Shown: positions 1 to 7,605, numbered from the stretch's first letter. The stretch: DNA of 13,169 bases from Cyclostephanos tholiformis (GCA_036939975.1 JALLPB010000751.1:1-13169); one strand, 5' to 3'. Numbers and translations are program-made. The notes: generated by a model from the sequence alone, not told the origin.

Positions 1-57
1 GGAGGAGGAGGAGGAGGAGGAGGTGGTGGAGGAGGAGGAGGTGGAGGAGGAGGAGGG
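1..57 (+). repeat. GGA/GGT trinucleotide repeat coding poly-Gly
   Basis: Nineteen consecutive GGN codons (mostly GGA, some GGT, one GGG) run from the first base of the window. The tract is in frame with the CHY/RING gene that follows, so it reads as a polyglycine stretch in its N-terminal region. The true start codon lies before the window, and the tract is a likely slippage hotspot. Confidence 0.85.
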
Positions 58-1711
58 GTGGGGACGTCGGAATATGCCAGACGGCGCAGTAATAGCCTAG
101 ACGACAGCGACTGCGCCCCCGACTGGAGGGCGGCGGCCGCCGCCAGAGCCTTCGAACGCGCCGCCGAAGCGCGAAAGTCCGCTCGCTCTTGGGGCAAGTC
201 GTCCCCGGCCCCATTCCATCCCGACGACGAAGACAACTTGGATGGTGGGGATCAGGTCGCGATGATGACCGCGGCCGCGATCGATCACGCGACGTCGCTC
301 ACACAGACCGAGGCCTTCGCGTGCAGTCACACGTACAAGTCCAACAAAACCCCAGCCCTAACCCTCGTGCCCGGCATCGCGGCGCAAGGTCCTATGGATG
401 ACGCTCGCAGCTCGAGGGAACAATCGCGTCAGGCCGTTGAGATGGCACCGAAATGCACGCACTACGTTCGCAATTGTCACGTCGTTAGTCCCTGCTGCGG
501 CGCCACGTTCGCGTGCAGGATATGTCACGACGATTGTCCAGTATTGCCGGCGCTCCTGAAGGGGATGGGGCCGACGGCGACGACGGCATCATCGCCCAAT
601 AGCAATGACAACGACGACGGCATCGTGACGGCGATGACAAAAACGGTGGCGGGCTCTTCCACGGGGGCGGAGGGGCGTGGAGAAGGGGAGGCCCGCAAGT
701 ATAAACGCATGCTCCGAACGTCGAGCATGCCGACGTTCTTTGACTCGATGAGCGTGTCGGAGCATCACAAGTTGCCGCGATTCGAAATCGCCGAGATAAT
801 ATGTCGTGAATGCTTTACGAGGCAGAGCAGCAAGACGTGAGTTTTTCTCTCGTTCGATCAACATTTTACTATCTCTGTCTTTCACTCAACGGTCCTGCCT
901 AACAACCCCAAACTACGATAAAATGAAATTCAGCAATATATGCGTCAACTGCAATGTCCGATTTGGCGAGTATCACTGCGCCATATGTAACCTTTGGATG
1001 TCAAACGAGGAGCGTCCATATCACTGTCCCGATTGTGGTTTCTGTCGCGTGGGCGGGGGAGAGAACTTTCGCCACTGCGTGGACTGCGGAATGTGCATCG
1101 ACCGGCAGCTTTTCTCGGAGCACAACTGCAAGGTGGGGAAGTACATGAGCAACTGCCCCGTCTGTCAGGAGGACCTCTTCTCAAGCAGGGACGCCAGTCA
1201 CGAGCTACCCTGCGGTCACGCCATACACTGGCACTGCTTCCGCGAGCTAGCGAGCCACGACAGCCGGTGTCCCGTGTGCAAGAAAACGGCCGAGACCCAC
1301 GAGCGTATGAAGCCCACGTGGAATGCCATGGCGATGGGCATTGCGCTACAGCCGGTGCCGCCTGAATTGTGCAAGGTCGTCACGATCATGTGCAACGACT
1401 GCGAGGACGTTCAGAATAATCGTGCATGGCACTTCCTCGGCGTGCAATGTCAGCAATGTGAGAGTTTTAACACCGCCGTGGATCAGATCACGATGACGGG
1501 CAGAGATGCGCATGAGTTTTTGCTGAGAGGAGCGTCTAACATGGTAGATATTGTGGGCGCAGATCGCGGTGGCAGCGGCGGAGGCTCTGGCGACAGGGCA
1601 GAAATGGGCGGGATTGTTCCTAGGTCGAGAGCGACGCCAAGGAGGAGGACAACGACTGATGCGATTTTGCCGAACCCGAACCAGGCGCATCCTCCACCGC
1701 CATTTCGATAA
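1..1711 (+). CDS. RCHY1: CHY zinc finger / RING-H2 E3 ubiquitin ligase, RCHY1 (Pirh2)-like, 5' partial, two exons
   Basis: Exons <1-836 and 934-1711 join in frame to give 537 visible residues. Numbering starts at the first visible codon. No ATG precedes the conserved part and the frame is open to the window edge, so the gene begins upstream. A Gly- and Ala-rich low-complexity N-terminus precedes a CHY zinc finger (from Cys152, His154-Tyr155, Cys159, a Cys-Cys pair, Cys172, Cys175-His176). After about 75 low-complexity residues the finger resumes at His/Arg and Cys268/Cys271. A CTCHY finger follows (about 282-345, with FGEY and YHC..CG.CR). The RING-H2 is Cys353/356, Cys372, His374, His377, Cys380, Cys391/394, and a C-terminal zinc ribbon is Cys432/435 and Cys451/454. 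This order matches RCHY1 (Pirh2) and plant CHY-RING proteins, which ubiquitinate substrates with an E2. The Gly/Pro/Arg-rich tail (after about 488) is extra. The conserved domains are sure; substrates are unknown. Confidence 0.93.
837..933 (+). other. spliceosomal intron of the CHY/RING gene (97 bp)
   Basis: The donor is GTGAGT at 837-842, and the acceptor CAG ends at 933 after a pyrimidine-containing stretch. The intron interrupts an ACC (Thr) codon after its second base. Splicing removes an in-frame TGA at 838-840 and joins CFTRQSSKT to NICVNCNVRFGEY, which gives the expected CHY-to-CTCHY spacing. Confidence 0.9.
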
Positions 1712-1957
1712 AAATTAAATAGAGGTTGCTATCTAGAATAAGTGCTCGATCTATTATGGCCCCTTACGGATAGGCCAGTTTGAATGGCAACGATGCAATA
1801 TGAGACATCAACTTGTTCTCTTCCGCTGCTTTTCATTACTGAACATACTCGACTATGATGATCGTTGGAGTAACTGAAAATCACAATTTAGGGCGTCGAT
1901 CTTTACCTCTAGCTGGATACCGAGTGTAGATTCTTTAAGTAATTATTCGACGTTGTG

Positions 1958-3748
1958 TCATAGCTCTACATTGAAGGTCTGGCTATCTCCATAATTTGCA
2001 TCAACCACAAATTCTCTCCGTATCAGTCGATCTGGATCGTATGCCACGAAGCGATGTCCTGGATAGGTGTCTTGCGCCTCCACAGAACCCGGATGCATCA
2101 CTCTCGAAACAGGGGTCTCCTCATTCGTTTCTGGATGAATCCAGTGGATCTGAATGGCGGTAGAAAGAGAATTCACGAAGGAAACAGTAACGACGTTGTT
2201 ATCCTTCCCTTTCATCAGTGCAGATATTGCCTTTTTCAATTGTAGGATTTGGTTTTCTGTCAGATGCCGAACGACCGAGGCGACGACTTTGGGAGAATTC
2301 TGACGTTGGTGGTATGGCGAGGAAGATCGTGGTATGACGCCCACGTTATATTGAGAGAAGAAAGCGAGGAGGACCGTCGCGACGGTTACGACCGAATGTT
2401 CCTCCGTGAAGTCGACGTCTCGGGGGTATACGGATGACAATACCTCGCGAGTTACGTCGGATAATATTTCATACGCCCTCGGGGCATTCTCTTCTCCCTC
2501 CAAAATTCTACACTCGTCGAGAGGAGGTGAAAAAAAAATCCACGACGAGATATAAATAGAACAAACGCAACAACATACAATCGCTCTCACCTTCCGAAAA
2601 CGGAGTACGCCTGAAAAAATATCTCGTGTTCGGCTATTAGATCCATTAGATCGGCATCGTGGAAGGCCAACCAGGAATCCCCCTGATATATGTGCGGCGT
2701 TATGCGCGCAAGTTGGAGCAATTGTCTCATATCATAATTATTAAAGTTGGATACGCCAATGCTGGCGATGTATGGCTTCCTCTTCGTGACACCATTCGTC
2801 TCCTCCAATTGCACAAATTCGTCACGTTGGAGAAAGATATCCTTTGCGTCATGGTGTGTGTGGGGGGGGAGGGGTGAGGATTGGTCCGCGGCGTGACAAC
2901 TGTACAGGAAAACGAACACAAAAATACACACAAAAAAATAGGACGCGCGATGTCATAGTCGACGCTCCACCCGTACTTACCTCCAATGCCCGCCACGACT
3001 CCTTATACGCATTGTCCTTATCCAAGTGGGGAGGCGATCCCGCATCCTTGACATACTTGGGCAACTCCTCCTCCTCCATCTCGCAATTCATCCACGATAT
3101 GCCATCGTCGCACCTAGGCCAATGCAATAGGAGATGAACGTGCAGCCTACGCTTGCTCCTCGCGGGTAGCGAGAGTTCCTCTATTGACTCCATGACGCTG
3201 AGTTTCGTACGTTCGTATCCCAGGTGGGTGTACCATACCTTGGTCACGACGTGTATCGGGTCGTCATCGTCGCCGCCGTTGTCATTCTCCCCCCCCGCGG
3301 ACGACGACATGTCCCCCTTCCCACCGTCCCCCGACCGAAGCGACGATCGTTCGTCATCGACGCCGCTTCCACCGTCGCCATCGTCTCCGTCGTCGTCGTC
3401 GTCGAGGGCGGCAATCGCATTTGCCAATATCCCCTCGTTTTCCGATTTGCGCGCCGTATCGATCAATCGCACGCCCAGTGCCATTCCACGTAGTACAGCA
3501 CGGGGTATGACATCGTGTGCGAGGTTGCCAATTCCCATCCCCACGAGGGGTATGCGCGATCCGGATTTCAATGGGAAGGTGACAACGGCGGGGGGACGGC
3601 CGGCGGAGGTGGGTGACGAACGATACTCGGCGGTATTATTTGGCTGACAACATAATATGCCATCGATGGATGATAATGCGGCGACGAGGAGCAAGGGCGA
3701 CGATGCGAATAATAAAGATGGACGACGCCGCGATAGCATAATCGTCAT
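1958..3748 (-). CDS. Aldo/keto reductase-like protein with N-terminal signal sequence and C-terminal VHL-beta-like domain, three exons
   Basis: Exons 3748-2981, 2841-2591 and 2507-1958 join in frame to give 522 residues. The start is the first ATG of the frame; a hydrophobic segment (about residues 10-34) looks like a signal peptide or anchor. AKR landmarks follow: SGSRIPLVGMG (62-72), Asp97 in LIDTA, Asn-Glu at 104-105, Lys170 in VTKVW, His209 in LLLHWP, GVSNF (285-289), and IPRSS (398-402) at the NADP-binding position. The catalytic Tyr expected in D-T-A-x-x-Y-x-N-E is Ser102, so classical reductase activity is doubtful. An acidic insert (about 115-165) separates Asp97 from Lys170. Residues about 444-522 do not belong to the AKR barrel. 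They resemble the VHL beta domain: VTVSFVN, Trp462, His-Pro-Gly 478-480, and TYPGH (487-491). The gene is convergent with the CHY/RING gene and divergent from the plastid-protein gene. The AKR call is firm, the VHL-like call moderate, and the role unknown. Confidence 0.86.
2508..2590 (-). other. intron 2 of the AKR-like gene (83 bp)
   Basis: On the minus strand the donor is GTGAGA (2590-2585) and the acceptor TAG ends at 2508 after a T-rich tract. It splits an AGA (Arg340) codon after two bases, joining YSVFG to ILEGEEN in the AKR barrel and bypassing a TGA at 2587-2589. Confidence 0.82.
2842..2980 (-). other. intron 1 of the AKR-like gene (139 bp)
   Basis: On the minus strand the donor is GTAAGT (2980-2975) and the acceptor AAG ends at 2842. 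It is phase 0, joining SWRALE to DIFLQRDEF, the usual AKR helix before GVSNF. It contains a poly-C/CACA tract. An earlier CAG in the intron would put the next exon out of frame. Confidence 0.82.
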
Positions 3749-4192
3749 CGTCGTTGAGACGATATTATGAGCCGATCTTCTGGTATCGTCTGGCAGTGTA
3801 GGTAGTGATGGAAATGTTGTTGTGATGAAGGCAGCATAATAATAACATCATGGTAGCATGCAATAAGAATAGGGCATTCTTAAAATGAGCTTTGCCGCGG
3901 AGGAACTCATACGTTCGCCAAAATACCTACCAACGTTCGCCAAAATACCTACCATATCGCACCCCTAAGATTTTAGGTAGTCCCACTCTACACCTACCTA
4001 CCTAGAGTTTTTTTTCACTTCGACCCTGCCAGTTGTTGCTGCCAGGCAGATGGCGGCGGTAATTTTTTGACACCCCCCCGCCCCCATCCCAGGCCGCCCC
4101 CAGAACCAAGATTATTATTTGTTCTTATTATTGGTACCATAATATGGTCGAACTGTTGACACACTCACCTGAATGAAGTTACCAAAACCAAT
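3749..4192. promoter_or_regulatory. Divergent upstream region shared by the AKR-like and plastid-protein genes
   Basis: The 444 bp between the two start codons have no supported coding sequence. They must hold the promoters and 5' leaders of both genes unless an unseen leader exon exists. Visible structure is a perfect 22-bp tandem duplication (3911-3954), clustered CTACC/GGTAG motifs to 4005, a T8 run and a C-rich tract near 4073-4085. No TATA box can be assigned with confidence. Confidence 0.55.
3911..3954. repeat. Perfect 22-bp tandem duplication
   Basis: Copies 3911-3932 and 3933-3954 are identical and directly adjacent. Each contains ACGTTCGCC followed by AAAATACCTACCA. The duplication lies 163-206 bp upstream of the AKR-like start and 239-282 bp upstream of the plastid-protein start. 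Confidence 0.95.
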
Positions 4193-4896
4193 ATGCATCT
4201 CCACGACATCTTCACCGCATTTCTTGCTTCCGCTTCGGCGTTAAGAGGTGGCATCATCCCAGAAGCTTCCGCGTTCGTTTATCCCACGCCACCGTCCCCT
4301 CGTGCTCGTGCGGCCACCACACATCTGAACCTTGAAAATCACATCGCGGATATGTGAGTTTGATTTTCCCCCCGCGATGGGATCCTCGCACCAAGTCTGC
4401 ATTTTCCTTTTCTCCACAATACGTCGACCATCGTAAGAATAATAAAAAAATATCGAACCACCCCCCCCCCCCCCTCTCTCCCCTCCGAAACGCCATCATC
4501 CACAATAGGATCGACAACGAACACGAACGCCAACGCAACATAGATCAATGGCGCCTCAAGCAGACCGAGAAACTGAACAAGTTGAGGGAACCGACCCTTC
4601 CCAGTGGCTTCGATTTCAATACCCCCGCGGACCTGAAGATCAACGGCGACGCCGCCATGAAGGTACAAATGCGCAAGGACAGACGTATGGCGAAGGACGA
4701 TCCGTCGAGGTACTGCGCCGATCGATGCGTATCAACGGGAAATTGTCAAGTCTGGGAGGACATGTTCGACATGGACGCAGATGAGGTTCAGAAATTTTGC
4801 AAGGAGTGCGTCCTCTCGTTGGATGAGGAGCCGTGCGATATTCCCGAGAAGTTCATCGAGAATGCCGGGAAGAATTCATGGGAGCTCCGGCCGTGA
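4193..4896 (+). CDS. Small cysteine-rich plastid-targeted protein of unknown function, two exons
   Basis: Exons 4193-4353 and 4509-4896 join in frame to give 182 residues. The ATG is the first in frame after a TGA at 4157-4159. Residues 1-27 form a weakly hydrophobic signal-peptide-like segment ending Ala-Ser-Ala, with Phe28 at +1. This is the ASAFAP-type signature of bipartite presequences for complex red plastids. A Pro/Ser/Arg/Thr-rich transit-like stretch follows (29-45). The mature part has a charged, probably helical region (54-82) and a cysteine module C-x3-C-x5-C-x17-C-x2-C-x8-C at residues 123, 127, 133, 151, 154 and 163, with RYCADRC, STGNC and FCKECVLS. The spacing could suit metal binding or disulfides. 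I recall similar cysteine modules in diatom hypothetical proteins, but I know no function. Targeting is well supported. Confidence 0.85.
4354..4508 (+). other. intron of the plastid-protein gene (155 bp) with long poly-C tract
   Basis: The donor is GTGAGT at 4354-4359, and the acceptor TAG ends at 4508. It splits an ATG (Met54) codon after two bases and bypasses the TGA at 4355-4357. A C-homopolymer of about 15 bases and a C/T-rich stretch precede the acceptor. The intron is open in the downstream frame and would encode a Pro-rich segment if retained. Confidence 0.85.
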
Positions 4897-5560
4897 TATT
4901 GTACATACGCGTCGCCAGATCTCATTTCGAGTGTAGGGTTATAACGACGATACGATCGTTTGCGTTGTGTACGTCTAAAATCTCCTAAACCTTTGTTGGC
5001 GAAGATGTCTGTAAGCAGCACCGAGAGTTCAAATCTCGATACAATATATTGTTCCAGGCCAATTGCAAGATCAGACCCATGCCGAGCTTGGGGTTGGCCC
5101 AAATATTGTATGGGAAGGATTCGATTGAATCGCAACTATAATTCCCAATCTTCCCAATACAGCTTGTGTCTCCAGAGAAGAAATCAGCGCCGAAAATCTG
5201 AAATTTAAGTAAACTTTGGTTTCACATATTTAATTGAACGATTTAGGTCAAGACAAGACTGTTGTTTATGTTTTAATGCGTGATGTGTGCAGCTTTCTGC
5301 CACTGCCGTGTCAAGCACATGACCCCCCCCCCCCTAGACTCATTCATTTGCATGGCGATGATGAGCGATTGAAGTTTCCGAATTGAAAATTGGGTTTCAT
5401 GCAAAATCGAATTATCGTAAAATGCACTGGGTATGGCCTTCTACGCGATTTATTTGTTTTACAGTAGCGTTTTATGCGATTGTATGATCGAAATGCCCAT
5501 CCTCCTCCCCCCTCGGCCTCTCTCCTTCATTCGTCTCGAAATGTCGCCAATCATCGTGCG
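4897..5560. other. Intergenic region between convergent genes
   Basis: These 664 bp should contain the 3' ends of the plastid-protein and transporter transcripts. I see no convincing coding sequence. Notable items are a tRNA-like but incomplete fold (4964-5046) and a poly-C run near 5323-5334. No polyadenylation signal can be assigned with confidence. Confidence 0.6.
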
Positions 5561-6871
5561 TCATTTGGGCAACATCGGCTTCATCTCCGCGTCAAGTTTC
5601 GCCTTGTTCTTTGCCCCCCCCCCCGTGCAAGACGCGGGCAGGTCGTTCGAGAAGAAGTAAACGCTCAAAAGTATCATCATGCTACCGATCCCGAATTGCA
5701 ACGAGAGCGTCGTACCGAAGAGGAACATCGAGAAGAACGTTCCCGTGGCAACGCTAACCCCGGTGGCCATACCCTTGAGGACGTTGTCCGCGTACTTTAT
5801 CACGGCGGCAACTAGCATCCCCCCCCCTGCCTGCAATGCCACGATGACCCACGCCCACGCCGTAAACCCGTGCATGAACGGCTTCGGCACGGGATTGTTA
5901 TCCGCGTCAATCTCGCCGGTGTATCCCCGATCGCCGTATTCGCGGTACATGTTAATCATGGCTATGCAGATCGAGAAGAATGCCATTTGCACATTGCGCA
6001 TCCACATCGACACCGGAGCGCGGGCTTGCCCGCCATCGTTCGTGGAGTGCTTCAGCACCTTCTCGAAGTATACGCCGGCGAACGCCGAGCATAGGCACGC
6101 GATGGTCACGGCCGCGAGGCCCGTGACGAGATTCTGCGCATTCGCGGAATCGTCCTTATCGCCCTTTCCCCCGTCTCCGCCTGCCTTCTTGCCCCCCCCC
6201 TCGCTCGCGCCGAGCACGACGACGGCCACGCCGAAGCCAAGGACAGTGAGGCATATCCACTGCTTCACGTTGTACCTCCTCTGTAGCATGATGACGCTTA
6301 CGATGGCGGTGGTCAATAGCTTGCACTGGTACGTGACCTGGAACATGGGAGCTGTGAGATTGCTAATGGCAATGTACAGCATCGAATTCTGCATGAGATA
6401 TAGTAGACTCGGGATGAGTATGCGGAAGAAGTCGAGGGGCTGTTCGATTATATTCTCCCGAATGGATCGCAGGAGTTGTCCGTTGGTGATCCGATACTCG
6501 AGCGCGGCGGCGAGAACGAGCTTCCCCACCTCAGTGATCATGACGATGTCGTTGATGTTGTACAGGTCCTCGTTCGACACGCCGACGCGGGTGTAACGCG
6601 ACACGAGCACCACCGACGTGTTCTGGGCGGTCATCATGAAGAGGAGGAATAGGCGGAAGGCCTGATCATTTTTAGAGCCCAAGGCGGACGCGGCATCGGT
6701 CATGGTGGCGGACTTGGCCTCCGGTGGCGGACGAGCCGACGACTCTTTCAATAGCTTCTGTGATTCTTGCGGACCCGGCTCGCTTTCCATTTGCCCGCTG
6801 TCGTGGTCGTGTAGTCCTCCGATATTGTTGCGGGATTGTGCAGGTGGCGTCCGAGACCGGAGGGAGGACAT
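5561..6871 (-). CDS. Nucleotide-sugar transporter, SLC35A (UDP-sugar/CMP-sialate transporter) family
   Basis: This is a single-exon gene of 436 residues. The first 65 or so are a hydrophilic Pro/Ser/Glu-rich cytosolic tail. Multiple membrane segments follow, as expected for Golgi/ER nucleotide-sugar antiporters that exchange a cytosolic nucleotide sugar for lumenal NMP. SLC35A-type landmarks are SRYTR (91-95), TAPMFQVTYQCKLLTTA (173-189), GVYFEKVLK (266-274), SMWMRNVQM (288-296) and IKYADNVLKGMATGVS (358-373). A Gly/Lys/Asp-rich loop (about 223-246) is longer than in animal relatives. Several glycine codons are read from runs of eight or more C on the plus strand, which are slippage-prone but leave the frame open. 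UDP-Gal, UDP-GlcNAc and CMP-sialic acid cannot be separated from sequence alone. The start is the most upstream ATG of the frame; Met57 is an alternative. Confidence 0.92.
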   Translation of the reverse strand: MSSLRSRTPPAQSRNNIGGLHDHDSGQMESEPGPQESQKLLKESSARPPPEAKSATMTDAASALGSKNDQAFRLFLLFMMTAQNTSVVLVSRYTRVGVSNEDLYNINDIVMITEVGKLVLAAALEYRITNGQLLRSIRENIIEQPLDFFRILIPSLLYLMQNSMLYIAISNLTAPMFQVTYQCKLLTTAIVSVIMLQRRYNVKQWICLTVLGFGVAVVVLGASEGGGKKAGGDGGKGDKDDSANAQNLVTGLAAVTIACLCSAFAGVYFEKVLKHSTNDGGQARAPVSMWMRNVQMAFFSICIAMINMYREYGDRGYTGEIDADNNPVPKPFMHGFTAWAWVIVALQAGGGMLVAAVIKYADNVLKGMATGVSVATGTFFSMFLFGTTLSLQFGIGSMMILLSVYFFSNDLPASCTGGGAKNKAKLDAEMKPMLPK

Positions 6872-6945
6872 CGAGCGACGACGATGACGACCAATTGACC
6901 AGCCTCAGGATGTGTGGGCGGGCCGGCGTGACGCTCATCTAGGGC

Positions 6946-6965
6946 TTTTTTGGCGGGAAAAAAAA
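6946..6965. promoter_or_regulatory. Candidate E2F-type site upstream of the transporter gene
   Basis: TTTGGCGGGAAA lies within a T6-GGCGGG-A8 context, about 75-95 bp upstream of the transporter ATG. On the other strand it contains TTTCCCGC, the exact plant/animal E2F consensus. It could tie expression to the cell cycle. A lone match in a 13-kb window is weak evidence. Confidence 0.35.
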
Positions 6966-7273
6966 CAAGTTCGACTAGGTAGGAAAACTCCGACGAGACG
7001 TGATGCAGGGAAAATGTCCCAGAGAAGCTCCACCGAAGCATCAGGACGATGGGAATATTCTCATTGTGCGAGTTGCCAGCTAAAATCATTCCAAGCCTCC
7101 TGACACCCTGATGAGGGGGCCCTCCATTTTAGCCAGCAAATCTTAGAGATGCTGGCAAGATCTGAGTCCATTTTGGAACACATCTCTGCTGATTACATTC
7201 GATACTTCTTGAACACCAAAACGTTTTGGTTTACGCTCGATATGAGCTATGACCATGGCTTCCATCTTTCCAA
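6966..7273. other. Non-coding stretch at the gene-rich to transposon-rich boundary
   Basis: Upstream of the transporter gene the sequence turns from GC-rich to AT-rich near 7100. I see no supported gene. A short ATG-led frame at 7255 (MASIFPNDFFG) may be the original N-terminus of the broken frame at 7274, displaced by a frameshift. Confidence 0.4.
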
Positions 7274-7585
7274 ATGATTTTTTTGGACATAGAAGAGTAT
7301 GAGGCACTTCTCATCATTGCCAGCCTGGCATTGTATACTAGATATGGCTTCAAAATGAAGCCCACAGCTTGGTTCGAATTCATCAATGGTCATCAATTTG
7401 CAACCAACAATTCTCCAATTGAATTCGTGCACAAGAAGATTGACCTTGATGAATACATAAATGAGGTGCCACCATCTCAAAATAACCAAATATCATTTTA
7501 TGTCATTAGTATTGGAAATAAAACTGAACATTCAGCCAACAAAATTGAGGACTAGACAGGTCGGGATGGACATTTACTTACAGCC
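7274..7585 (+). pseudogene. Upstream fragment of a broken, probably transposon-borne coding sequence
   Basis: The frame is open from the ATG at 7274 to a TAG at 7553-7555 (93 codons). It resumes in the same frame to 7585, where an inverted-repeat element interrupts it. Typical segments are KPTAWFEFINGHQFATNN and EVPPSQNNQISFYVIS. I do not recognise the family. Skipping the element and one copy of the 9-bp duplication joins this frame in register with 8935-9129 (...HLLTA + PLWLNGLGIK...), so both pieces likely belonged to one protein. AT-rich codons, unlike the genes to the left, and the internal stop suggest a decayed mobile-element gene. Confidence 0.5.
7577..7585. repeat. Left target-site duplication (9 bp)
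   Basis: CTTACAGCC is identical to 8926-8934 on the other side of the inverted-repeat element. It corresponds to exactly three codons (Leu-Thr-Ala) of the interrupted frame. Confidence 0.8.
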
Positions 7586-7589
7586 TAGG

Positions 7590-7605
7590 TAGGTTGTGCA
7601 TTCCC
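7590..7605 (+). repeat. Left terminal inverted repeat core (16 bp)
   Basis: TAGGTTGTGCATTCCC pairs perfectly with 8909-8924 on the opposite strand. Confidence 0.88.

Noticed and set aside
58..60. GTG at 58 as a start codon of the CHY/RING gene
   Set aside because: The frame is open and glycine-rich upstream to base 1, and a nuclear eukaryotic gene would start with ATG. The start is outside the window.
806..933. N-terminal extension of the 806-1711 frame beginning with ATG at 806
   Set aside because: It lies across exon 1 and an intron in another frame. Splicing 836 to 934 restores the conserved CHY-CTCHY junction, which this start would lose.
3153..3647. 164-codon plus-strand open frame opposite AKR exon 1
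   Set aside because: It mirrors the acidic/Gly-rich insert of the AKR-like protein (Ser/Pro homopolymers); no independent support.
4354..4508. Unspliced start of the plastid protein at ATG 4354
   Set aside because: It would encode a Pro-rich leader read from a poly-C intron and lose the signal and transit sequence. The phase-matched GT-AG pair and the upstream ATG make a better gene.
5106..5134. Second possible T-arm (GATTC...GAATC)
   Set aside because: The loop is only four bases and no acceptor stem or A box fits, so it is a simple small palindrome.
5679..6596. 305-codon open frame on the plus strand opposite the transporter gene
   Set aside because: It is the antisense of a clear SLC35A gene. 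The protein is rich in Pro/Ser/Met/Cys with no domain logic, and its openness follows from GC-rich codon structure on the other strand.
7247..7489. 80-codon minus-strand frame
   Set aside because: It is opposite the 7274 plus-strand frame, whose continuity across the transposon insertion supports the plus strand.
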